Part shown: positions 1-6,824 of the stretch, one piece after another
Layout: each line of letters starts with the position of its first letter
Numbering within the stretch: position 1 is the first letter of the stretch
Assembly (NCBI GenBank): GCA_900757695.1
Contig: CAAEOU010000008.1
Coordinates: 1-11,687 of the forward strand
Reading direction: 5' to 3'
DNA: 11,687 nucleotides
Origin: an uncultured Oscillospiraceae bacterium
GTDB lineage: Bacteria > Bacillota_A > Clostridia > Oscillospirales > Oscillospiraceae
Notes under the pieces: generated by a model
What the model was told of the DNA's origin: nothing
The model's database searches: none
The model's input: only the letters and a program-made list of their open reading frames with translations
Translations under genes and position numbers: made by a program

Positions 1-1060
1 CTTTCGGGAAACCGCCAATGAGGATATTGAAGTTGCAGGGGAAGCTGTCCTGCAGGGGCGTCAGCTTCATGAGCTTTGCCATAAGCTTATCCGGGTCAAC
101 GCCTCGCTTTAGATCAATGGTCAGCTTCAGGCCGCTGAGGTCCGTTTCATCCCGCATGTCGGAAATCTCCCGGATCTTCTCCGCCTTGATCAGCTCTGCC
201 ACTTTATCGATGATGGCCTCGGAGGTAGTGGTATAGGGGATCTCATAGATCTCAATGAGATTTTCCTCCTTCACATACCGCCATTTACCCCGGACGCGGA
301 TGCTGCCCCGGCCGGTATTATAGACGTTATTGATCTCATTTTCATCATAGATCAATTCGCCGCCGGTGGGAAAATCCGGGGCCAGCAAATATTCCTTCAG
401 GTCGCAGTCCGGGTTCTTGATCCGGGCAATGGCCGCATTACAGACCTCCCGGAGATTAAAGCCGCAGATGTTGCTGGCCATACCAACGGCAATGCCGTTA
501 TTGGCAGACACCAGCACGTTGGGAAATGTGGTGGGCAGCAGCGACGGCTCCTTCATGGTGCTGTCGTAGTTGTCCACAAAATCTACGGTGTCACTGTCGA
601 TGTCCCGGAACAGCTCCTGACAAAAGCTGTCCAGCTTCGCCTCGGTATAACGGGAGGCCGCATAGGCCATGTCCCGGGAGTAGGCTTTACCAAAGTTACC
701 CTTGGAGTCCACAAAGGGATGGAGCAGGGCTCCATAGCCCCGGCTGAGGCGTACCATGGTCTCATAAATCGCCGAATCGCCATGGGGGTTAAGGCGCATG
801 GTCTGGCCAACGATATTGGCAGACTTGGTGCGGCCGCCATTTAAGAGCCCCATTTTATACATGGTATACAGCAGCTTCCGGTGAGAGGGCTTAAAGCCGT
901 CGATCTCGGGAATGGCCCGAGACATGATAACGCTCATCGCATAGGGCATAAAGTTGATTTCCAGCGTCTCGGTAATGGGCTGCTCCAGAATTTCGGCGTG
1001 AAGTCCCATGACGTTGGGATTGTCCTTATGCTGGTTTTCATCTTTTTTCTTTTTTGCCAT
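1..1060 (-). CDS. Type IIA DNA topoisomerase subunit A (ParC/GyrA-like), 3' end cut off by window edge
   Basis: This is the breakage-reunion subunit of a type IIA topoisomerase, which cuts duplex DNA through a covalent tyrosine link and passes a second duplex through the gap. About 353 residues from the N-terminus are visible. The winged-helix core contains the quinolone-determining stretch HGDSAIYE (Ser96, Glu100) and the catalytic arginine-tyrosine pair in AASRYTE (Arg137, Tyr138). PTTFPNVLVSANNGIAVGMA follows, as in GyrA/ParC. The start ATG at 1060 is preceded by AAAGGAGG, which directly abuts the stop codon of the upstream B subunit, so translational coupling is likely. Ser96 matches the quinolone-sensitive state of GyrA Ser83. 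Glu at position 100 is more ParC-like than GyrA-like. The C-terminal beta-pinwheel that would separate gyrase from topoisomerase IV lies outside the window, so the name stays open; the tight B-A operon is compatible with topoisomerase IV. Confidence 0.95.
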   Translation of the reverse strand, partial: MAKKKKDENQHKDNPNVMGLHAEILEQPITETLEINFMPYAMSVIMSRAIPEIDGFKPSHRKLLYTMYKMGLLNGGRTKSANIVGQTMRLNPHGDSAIYETMVRLSRGYGALLHPFVDSKGNFGKAYSRDMAYAASRYTEAKLDSFCQELFRDIDSDTVDFVDNYDSTMKEPSLLPTTFPNVLVSANNGIAVGMASNICGFNLREVCNAAIARIKNPDCDLKEYLLAPDFPTGGELIYDENEINNVYNTGRGSIRVRGKWRYVKEENLIEIYEIPYTTTSEAIIDKVAELIKAEKIREISDMRDETDLSGLKLTIDLKRGVDPDKLMAKLMKLTPLQDSFPCNFNILIGGFPK

Positions 1061-1077
1061 GTGTTGCCCCCTCCTTT

Positions 1078-3066
1078 CTAGGAAATATCGGCAAGTTCCA
1101 GGAACTTATAGCCGTTTTCTGTGATATGATCCTTGCGCCCCTGCAGATTATCGCCTTCCAGAAGATCAAACATCGCCGCTGTGGCCTCCGCCTCCTGGGG
1201 CATGACCTTAATCAGCCGCCGGGTAGCGGGATTCATGGTGGTCATCCACATCATGTCCGGGTCGTTTTCACCAAGGCCCTTGGAACGCTGAATGGTGATC
1301 TTCTTATTCTCCCCGATGTTCTGAACGATCTCGTCCTTCTCCCGGTTGGAATAGGCAAACCATGTCTTCTCCTTGCAGGTGATCTCAAAAAGCGGAGATT
1401 CTGCAATATATACATAGCCCTGCTGGATCAGCGTAGGTACCAGCCGATAGAGCATGGTGAGGATCAGCGTGCGGATCTGGAAGCCGTCCACATCCGCATC
1501 GGTGCAGATCACGATTTTATTCCATCGGAGGTTGTCCAGATCAAATACAGAAAGATCCTTGGCCTTTTTTCCGCCGGTGATCTCTACGCCACAGCCCAGC
1601 ACTTTAATCAGGTCGGTAATGATATCGCTCTTAAAGATTCGTGCATAGTCTGCCTTCAGGCAGTTCAGAATCTTGCCCCGAACGGGCATGATCCCCTGAA
1701 ATTCTGCATCACGGCTGAGCTTGACCGATCCCAATGCGGAATCGCCCTCCACGATATACAGCTCCCGGCGGGAAACATCCTTACTGCGGCAGTCTACAAA
1801 CTTCTGCACCCGGTTGGCAATGTCCACATTCCGGGTCAGATCCTTCCGGATCTTTACTTTAGTCTTCTCCGCTGTCTCCCGTGCCCGCTTGTTGATGAGC
1901 ACCTGATCGGCAATGCGGTCTGCCTCCGCCTTATTCTCAATAAAGTAGACCTGAAGCCGGGACTTAAAGAACTCAGTCATGGCCTCCTGCACAAATTTAT
2001 TGGTAATGGCCTTTTTGGTCTGGTTTTCATAGCTGGTCTGGGTGGAGAAGCAGTTGGTCACCAGTACCAGACAGTCGGCAATATCCTGAAAGGTCACCTT
2101 TGACTCATTCTTGTTATATTTCCCCGCCTGCTTAATATAGGCATCCACCGCATAGACAAAGGCTGTCTTTACCGCCTTTTCCGGTGCGCCGCCATGCTCC
2201 AGCCAGGATGAGTTATGGTAGTATTCCAGTACATTGATGCTGTTGGAAAAGCACAGCGCCGCTGTGATCTTCACCTTATAATCGGCCATATCGGCACGGT
2301 CCCGACCCTTACGCTCTGCCTCCCAATACTGGGGCATGGTCATGGCCTTATCCTCAGTGAGTTCCTTCACGTAGTCGAGGATGCCGTTTTCATAGCAAAA
2401 ATCCGTCTCTTCAAAGCTGCCGTCAGGCTTTTCATTCCGCAGGCAGAAGGTAATGCCCGCATTGACCACAGCCTGACGCTTTAAGATATCCGTATAGTAT
2501 TCCAGCGGAATATTGATATCTGTAAACACATCCAGATCCGGCATCCACCGGAAGCAGGAGCCGGTCTGCTTCCGATCCAGCTTATCGGTTTTCAGTCCGC
2601 CGATATTTTCGCCCTTTTCAAAGTGCAGCGAGTATTTCTTTCCGTCCCGGCGGATCACCGCGTCAAAATATCGGGACGCATACTGGGTTGCACAGGCACC
2701 CAGACCGTTGAGGCCCAGAGAATACTCGTAGTTCTCTCCCTCATTATTGCTGTACTTGCCGCCGGCATAGAGCTCACAGAACACCAGTTCCCAGTTGAAC
2801 CGCTGCTCTGTCGGGTTCCAGTCTACCGGGCAGCCCCGGCCAAAGTCTTCTACCTGCACCGAATGATCCAGATAACGGGTGACAAGGATCTGATTTCCGT
2901 GCCCCTCTCGGGCTTCATCAATGGCATTGGACAAAATCTCAAACACTGCGTGCTCGCAGCCCTCCAACCCATCCGAGCCGAAAATAACTGCGGGACGAAG
3001 CCGAACCCGGTCTGCGCCCTTGAGCATGGAAATACTCTCGTTGCCATAGGTTGCTTTCTTCTTCAT
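1078..3066 (-). CDS. Type IIA DNA topoisomerase subunit B (ParE/GyrB-like), divergent motifs
   Basis: This is the ATPase and metal-binding subunit that drives strand passage with the A subunit encoded just downstream. The 662-residue length is normal for ParE or short GyrB. The GHKL ATPase domain shows an N-box EILSNAIDE (about 43-51), EDFGRGCPVD (73-82), a glycine-rich lid SLGLNGLGAC (116-125) and the transducer QTK loop NQTKKAI (Lys351). The TOPRIM domain shows EGDSA (Glu440) and DADVDG (Asp523, 525, 527), then RSKGLGE near 594-600. Several usually constant positions differ: LGLNGLG for GGLHGVG, FQI after DADVDG for the usual (S/A)HI, and RSKGLGE for RYKGLGE. The catalytic acids are intact. 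The frame is open 14 codons further upstream, but the ATG at 3066 has a GGGGGA ribosome site 5 nt before it, and the upstream extension has no conserved character. Gyrase versus topoisomerase IV is unresolved. Confidence 0.94.
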   Translation of the reverse strand: MKKKATYGNESISMLKGADRVRLRPAVIFGSDGLEGCEHAVFEILSNAIDEAREGHGNQILVTRYLDHSVQVEDFGRGCPVDWNPTEQRFNWELVFCELYAGGKYSNNEGENYEYSLGLNGLGACATQYASRYFDAVIRRDGKKYSLHFEKGENIGGLKTDKLDRKQTGSCFRWMPDLDVFTDINIPLEYYTDILKRQAVVNAGITFCLRNEKPDGSFEETDFCYENGILDYVKELTEDKAMTMPQYWEAERKGRDRADMADYKVKITAALCFSNSINVLEYYHNSSWLEHGGAPEKAVKTAFVYAVDAYIKQAGKYNKNESKVTFQDIADCLVLVTNCFSTQTSYENQTKKAITNKFVQEAMTEFFKSRLQVYFIENKAEADRIADQVLINKRARETAEKTKVKIRKDLTRNVDIANRVQKFVDCRSKDVSRRELYIVEGDSALGSVKLSRDAEFQGIMPVRGKILNCLKADYARIFKSDIITDLIKVLGCGVEITGGKKAKDLSVFDLDNLRWNKIVICTDADVDGFQIRTLILTMLYRLVPTLIQQGYVYIAESPLFEITCKEKTWFAYSNREKDEIVQNIGENKKITIQRSKGLGENDPDMMWMTTMNPATRRLIKVMPQEAEATAAMFDLLEGDNLQGRKDHITENGYKFLELADIS

Positions 3067-3125
3067 GTTGTTCCCCCATATAGTTTTCTTTTGGGCATAG
3101 AACGCCAATTTAATATTTAATGTAT

Positions 3126-3154
3126 ATTATAGTGGAAAAACGCCGCAGTGTCAA
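3126..3154 (-). promoter_or_regulatory. Sigma-A promoter of the topoisomerase B-A operon
   Basis: Reading the minus strand, a perfect -35 TTGACA (3154-3149), a 17-nt spacer and a perfect -10 TATAAT (3131-3126) are present. Transcription should start near 3119, leaving an untranslated leader of about 50 nt before the ATG at 3066. This full consensus predicts strong constitutive transcription of both subunits. Confidence 0.9.
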
Positions 3155-3198
3155 TGTTTCCGGGGTCATCCTCCCGGTTTTGCCCGGAAAACGCAGCA

Positions 3199-3231
3199 TA
3201 CCGAACCGGTCTTCTGATGACCGGTTCGGTA
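3199..3231. terminator. Perfect 13-bp hairpin between the HTH gene and the topoisomerase operon
   Basis: TACCGAACCGGTC and its exact reverse complement flank a 7-nt loop (3212-3218). The hairpin lies just downstream of the HTH gene stop (3254) and upstream of the topoisomerase promoter, so it probably ends HTH-gene transcription. The best T-run (TTTTT at about 3238-3242) follows the hairpin on the plus strand, whereas on the minus strand only a TTTT eight bases away is found. It may therefore be bidirectional, with stronger activity against plus-strand antisense transcription. Confidence 0.65.
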
Positions 3232-3253
3232 TTGCCTTTTTATATACTGGAAC

Positions 3254-4987
3254 TTATTTTGGCTCCACCAGCGGCGGCATAAAGAGCTCCAAAGCCTCCC
3301 GCAGCTTTGGATGATGGATCACAAAATGGATCGCCGGAGCCTTTCCTTTGGACACCATGGCCCATTCTCCGGTCCGGAGATAGATCTGAAGATTCCGGAA
3401 CGCATTTCCGCTGGTCTCCACCAGTCGGTAATTGCCGTGCTGCTCCGCAAACCGTCTAGACTGTTTCAGGTGCTCCCGATAGGTCTCCCTGTCATAGAGA
3501 ATGTCCGCTTCATAAAACATCCCGGAAAGCAGCAGCGACGCCGGATGCCGTTCAAACTCCCGGGTATCCAATCCCGGAACATGATCTTCCACCATGCTGT
3601 GCGCTAAGACCCGCAGAATCATTTCCCGCTGCGCCCGGGCAGCTCCAATGATTTTCTCCCGGTCCGCATCAGGCAGACTTTTCCCTATGAGAAACCGCTC
3701 CAGCGTCTGCGGTTCCATGGTATAAAGCGGCAACGTAGACAAAACGCTTTTCCTCGGCCCCGGCAGCTGGACATCGGCCATAAGAAACGCCTGAAGCGCC
3801 CCTGCGTTCTCCCGCCGATAGATGTCCATCAAGGACTGGGCATGCTCCAGCAAGGCATCCGCACGCCGCTGGCAGTAGGCTACATCGTCCCGCGCCTTGG
3901 AAAAATAGTACCGCCCTGCCTCATGGCTCCCCGCAATGGCCTCGCCGGATATGGCCGCTGCCCCGGAGACCCGGAGAAAATGCAGGAACACATCATTCTG
4001 CACCTTAGGCAGATAGTAGGGGGAGATTTGTCCCGTCATGTACATGGGAATCCAGCTTTCCAGCCCCAGCATCATTTCCTCAAAGGAGCGGTCCAGATTG
4101 TGGATCTGCCGGATGTGAAGTCCCTTTTTCAGCATCATCGCTATGCCCATCATCCACTTTTTCGGGAACTCAGGATCTTTGGCCATCTCCTCCATGGGCA
4201 TGTCGCTGAACATGGTCACGGGCTCCATGGATTTTGACAGCACTGTGGCCTTCAGAAAGTCCAGCTCTCCCTCCATCATTTCCTTCAAGCCGCTGTACGT
4301 TCTTGTTCCGGGAAGCTGAAAGGGAACCGTCGGCACCTTGATCTCCGCAAAATGGACCGCCTTCAAATACTCCTCCAGATGAAAAGAATTCAGCCCCTCC
4401 AAAAATTTTTCCACACTTTCCCCTGCCCGGTGATCCCTTCGCAGCCAGTCCCTAATACAGTAAGCCCGCTCCGTTTCGTCTTTCAGCCGTTCCTGCGGAA
4501 CCCCCAGCAGAGCTGACAATATGCCCAGCTGCTCCGGCGCTCCATAGTACCGCGCCGTATGGGTCGCCACTGCCATGGCAAACTGCTCTGGCTCCGGCGG
4601 CTGCCGGGAGCCATTGCGGAACCGTGAAATGCTGGATGCGTCATAGTTGATACTCTGACAGAGCCTTCCGATGCTCATATGCAGCACCCGCAGCAGCGTA
4701 TTGAGATTCTGCCCCAAATGAGCCTGATCCTCCACAGCATAGTCTGTGCATGCCGCAAAGCGCTTCTGAACCGTCTGCTCTGTCACGCCTTCCATATGCC
4801 GCTCCTCCGCCAGCCGTGCAATGGCCGCACACAGCCTCCGGAAATGGACAGAATCCAGCTCCGGTACGCGATTTCCGGAACGATATCGGCTCATGGATGC
4901 CGCCGATATTCCTGCGGCGTCCGCCAATTCCTTTGCCATGCAGTCCAGTTTTAGAATATATCTGTTCAATTCCTCCGAAAATCTCAT
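3254..4987 (-). CDS. Double-HTH (XRE-like) protein with large uncharacterised C-terminal domain
   Basis: I do not recognise a named family for this 577-residue protein. The N-terminus carries two XRE-like helix-turn-helix units that look duplicated: the first around 5-60 with SAASMSRYRSGNRVPE as recognition helix and tail, the second around 92-147 with DASSISRFRNGSRQPPEP. Both share the pattern S..S.SR.R.G.R.P. Residues about 150-577 form one large, mostly helical, cytoplasmic region with no transmembrane segment. It includes the distinctive stretches IRQIHNLDRSFEEMMLGLE (292-310), WIPMYMTGQISPYYL (312-326) and a conserved-looking tail around PAIHFVIHHP (551-560). This resembles a sensory or effector domain attached to a DNA-binding head, but that is inference. 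The ATG at 4987 follows GGGAGGTG at a good distance. It is transcribed divergently from the SLH-protein gene, so it may regulate itself and that gene. Confidence 0.85.
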   Translation of the reverse strand: MRFSEELNRYILKLDCMAKELADAAGISAASMSRYRSGNRVPELDSVHFRRLCAAIARLAEERHMEGVTEQTVQKRFAACTDYAVEDQAHLGQNLNTLLRVLHMSIGRLCQSINYDASSISRFRNGSRQPPEPEQFAMAVATHTARYYGAPEQLGILSALLGVPQERLKDETERAYCIRDWLRRDHRAGESVEKFLEGLNSFHLEEYLKAVHFAEIKVPTVPFQLPGTRTYSGLKEMMEGELDFLKATVLSKSMEPVTMFSDMPMEEMAKDPEFPKKWMMGIAMMLKKGLHIRQIHNLDRSFEEMMLGLESWIPMYMTGQISPYYLPKVQNDVFLHFLRVSGAAAISGEAIAGSHEAGRYYFSKARDDVAYCQRRADALLEHAQSLMDIYRRENAGALQAFLMADVQLPGPRKSVLSTLPLYTMEPQTLERFLIGKSLPDADREKIIGAARAQREMILRVLAHSMVEDHVPGLDTREFERHPASLLLSGMFYEADILYDRETYREHLKQSRRFAEQHGNYRLVETSGNAFRNLQIYLRTGEWAMVSKGKAPAIHFVIHHPKLREALELFMPPLVEPK

Positions 4988-5016
4988 TTGGACACCTCCC
5001 GGCTCATACTACCGCA

Positions 5017-5045
5017 ATTATACACGATAACTGTCGAAAAGAAAA
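5017..5045 (-). promoter_or_regulatory. Probable promoter of the double-HTH gene
   Basis: On the minus strand a perfect TATAAT (5022-5017) lies about 30 bp upstream of the ATG at 4987. At the 17-nt spacing the -35 position reads TTTTCT, a poor match. The -10 box is directly followed by TGC, and the same TATAATTGC occurs at the facing promoter of the SLH gene. A weak -35 suggests low basal or activator-aided expression. Confidence 0.55.
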
Positions 5046-5123
5046 GGAGGCGCCCACATCTACTTTCCCAAACTGGCAAATGACGCTGCCGGTAACTCCA
5101 TGTCCTTTTCACTGTATATCCGA

Positions 5124-5129
5124 TATAAT
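5124..5129 (+). promoter_or_regulatory. Probable -10 box of the SLH-protein gene
   Basis: A perfect TATAAT lies 61 bp before the ATG at 5190. The -35 region around 5100-5106 reads ATGTCC or TGTCCT, well off TTGACA, and no extended TGn is present. The box overlaps a small palindrome, TATATC-C-GATATA (5115-5127). Transcription would begin at about 5136. Confidence 0.5.
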
Positions 5130-5138
5130 TGCAATAAC

Positions 5139-5158
5139 GGAATATTTTGTGGTATTCC
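5139..5158. promoter_or_regulatory. Operator-like dyad GGAATA-N8-TATTCC
   Basis: A perfect 6-bp inverted repeat with an 8-nt spacer begins within about 3 nt of the predicted transcription start of the SLH gene. This position is typical of a repressor operator. The binding protein is unknown; the divergently encoded double-HTH protein is the nearest candidate. As an RNA hairpin it would be weak (A/T-rich stem with no T-run), so a protein site is more likely than an attenuator. Confidence 0.45.
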
Positions 5159-5189
5159 ATCTGTGATCTTATCTCGAGGAGGTATTGAA

Positions 5190-6707
5190 ATGAAAAAGAA
5201 ACAAAAGCTCATGTATCGTCTGATCTCCCTTCTGGTACTGCTTTGCACGGCAGTAATTCTTCTGTCCACGGCTGCCTTCGCCGGTGTGACAGATGTGACC
5301 GGCGGCAGCAACACAATTGTTGAAACCTCAGTGGAAGAAGTGTTCTCCGCCAAAGGCTCCATTACCTATCAGGAGACCGGGGAGACCATCTATTTTAAGG
5401 ATGCCAAAGATGGGGTGGAATTGGCCAGCGATGACCCGTCTGAGCTCACCGCATGGCTCCGCTCCCATCGCGTCTCGGAGGCATATGAAAAAATCTATAC
5501 AGGCTCCAAGCTGACTTATACCGGAACGACCTATGATTCCAACGACCCGATCATCGGCGATCCCGATGACATCTTCGCCTCCACTTCCCCCGGCAAGGTC
5601 ACGATCCATGAGATCCGAACGGACTACTACCTCTATTCCGCCGAGGTAAATATCCCGGTCGGTCGACCGGAAGCCATTGACACCGTGGAGCTCACCGGCG
5701 CAACGCTGACCTACCAGCCTTGTGAATCCCCCAAGGCCACCGCCGCCCTGTCGGGCAAGTTTGCAACCAGCTACGATATCGTCTATGAGCGCTGGGAAGA
5801 GATGGAGAAGCGCGGCAGCACCTATGAGCCTGTGGCCTTCTGGTACTCTGATGAAAGCCAGTACACCAAGGCTACCCCTAAATTTGATACCTTTAAGGCC
5901 GATACCACCTATTTCTACTCGATCATGCTGCAGGCAAAGGACGGCTGTAAGTTTTCAGACAGCGTTGCCATGACCCTCAACGGCGAGGCCGTCACCGGCG
6001 GCATGGTCTCTGTCTATCAGGACGGCGCAACCTGTATGGGGGATGCCATCAAGACACTGACCCCAAAAGCACCTGCGACAGAGCCTACGCCTACCCCTGC
6101 ACCGGAGCCTACACCTACCCCTGCGCCCGCTCCCGAACCAGAGCCCGCACTTCCCTTCCGGGATATTTCTGATACGGACTGGTACTATAACGATGTTTCC
6201 TACGTCTACAATGCGGGTCTCATGCGCGGAACCGATGATGACATTTTCTCCCCGGCCACAGATATCACCCGTGGCATGCTCCTTACCATTCTCTACCGTC
6301 AGGCAGGGACTCCGTCAGTCTCCGGCCCCTGCCCCTTTACGGACGTTCCCAAGAGCTACTATACTGACGCCATAACCTGGGGCGCTGAGGCGGGCATTGC
6401 CCTTGGCTATGGGAACCAGCGGTTTGGCCCCGCGGATCCCATTACCCGCCAGCAGCTTGCCGCCATGCTCTATCGTTACGCAGCATACTGCGGCCTCGAT
6501 GTATCCGGCCGGGAAGATCTTTCCAGTTTCTCCGATGCGTCAGACATCGCCGCTTATGCATCTGCCCCCATGGCATGGTCTGTGCGATGCGGCATTCTCC
6601 GCGGCCACACCAGCGGGCTGCTGAAACCCAATGGTCACGCTACCCGCGCCGAGGCTGCCGCCATGCTTCACCGATTCTGCGATTTCTTGGGCAATATCCC
6701 CAGATAA
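5190..6707 (+). CDS. Secreted SLH-domain cell-surface protein
   Basis: This 505-residue exported protein is predicted to be held on the cell wall by three C-terminal S-layer homology repeats, which in the known family bind secondary cell-wall polymers. Residues 1-31 form a classical signal peptide: a KKKQK start, a hydrophobic core (11-25) and AFA before Gly32. Residues 32-290 are a domain I cannot name. Its second half (about 231-268, with Y.YSIMLQAKDGCKFSD) resembles beta-sandwich modules common in clostridial surface proteins. Residues 291-320 are a Pro/Thr/Glu/Ala linker containing EPTPTPAP twice. SLH repeats follow at about 321-374, 381-437 and 444-503, with ITRGMLLTILYR, ITRQQLAAMLYR and ATRAEAAAMLHR as their signature helices. 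The start at 5190 is fixed by AGGAGG at 5177-5182 and by the signal peptide; the frame stays open upstream but without meaning. No enzymatic motif is visible. Confidence 0.92.
   Translation: MKKKQKLMYRLISLLVLLCTAVILLSTAAFAGVTDVTGGSNTIVETSVEEVFSAKGSITYQETGETIYFKDAKDGVELASDDPSELTAWLRSHRVSEAYEKIYTGSKLTYTGTTYDSNDPIIGDPDDIFASTSPGKVTIHEIRTDYYLYSAEVNIPVGRPEAIDTVELTGATLTYQPCESPKATAALSGKFATSYDIVYERWEEMEKRGSTYEPVAFWYSDESQYTKATPKFDTFKADTTYFYSIMLQAKDGCKFSDSVAMTLNGEAVTGGMVSVYQDGATCMGDAIKTLTPKAPATEPTPTPAPEPTPTPAPAPEPEPALPFRDISDTDWYYNDVSYVYNAGLMRGTDDDIFSPATDITRGMLLTILYRQAGTPSVSGPCPFTDVPKSYYTDAITWGAEAGIALGYGNQRFGPADPITRQQLAAMLYRYAAYCGLDVSGREDLSSFSDASDIAAYASAPMAWSVRCGILRGHTSGLLKPNGHATRAEAAAMLHRFCDFLGNIPR
6081..6128 (+). 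repeat. Two tandem 24-bp units in the SLH-protein linker
   Basis: Two adjacent 24-nt units each encode EPTPTPAP and differ at only a few mostly synonymous bases. They form the start of the flexible Pro-rich linker between the N-terminal domain and the SLH repeats. The unit is a multiple of three, so copy changes would alter linker length without shifting the frame. Confidence 0.85.
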
Positions 6708-6747
6708 TCGCAGCTCATCCCTTCAAATCGTCCATAGCTTTTCAAAA

Positions 6748-6791
6748 GGCCCGTACTGGCCAGATCCATAGGGATCCGGCCGGCACGGGCC
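6748..6791. terminator. Shared hairpin between convergent SLH gene and clpB
   Basis: Outer arms GGCCCGT/ACGGGCC and inner arms GGCCAGATCC/GGATCCGGCC (one A-C mismatch) enclose a 4-nt loop, with a partly paired 3-nt join between them. It sits in the 117-bp gap between two converging stop codons. On the minus strand it is followed at once by TTTT (complement of 6744-6747), which suits clpB termination. On the plus strand a T-rich but broken tract (about 6794-6804) follows. It is probably bidirectional. Confidence 0.75.
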
Positions 6792-6824
6792 GATCTTATA
6801 TTTTATACATTTATCGCAGCATTT

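Noticed and set aside
1054..2103. 349-codon plus-strand open frame across the topoisomerase genes
   Set aside because: It is antisense to the TOPRIM region of a clear topoisomerase gene and has no domain character.
3067..3108. A 14-codon longer start for the topoisomerase B subunit
   Set aside because: The longer start has no ribosome site and an unconserved leader; the ATG at 3066 has GGGGGA at correct spacing.
5100..5189. A 30-codon longer start for the SLH protein
   Set aside because: It would bury the signal peptide and run through the -10 box and dyad; AGGAGG points to 5190.
5060..5362. 100-codon minus-strand frame over the SLH gene start
   Set aside because: It is antisense to the signal peptide region and crosses the divergent promoters; no ribosome site or domain.
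6081..6128. Phase-variation repeat in the SLH gene
   Set aside because: Only two 24-bp units exist and the unit is a multiple of three, so slippage would not switch the gene off.
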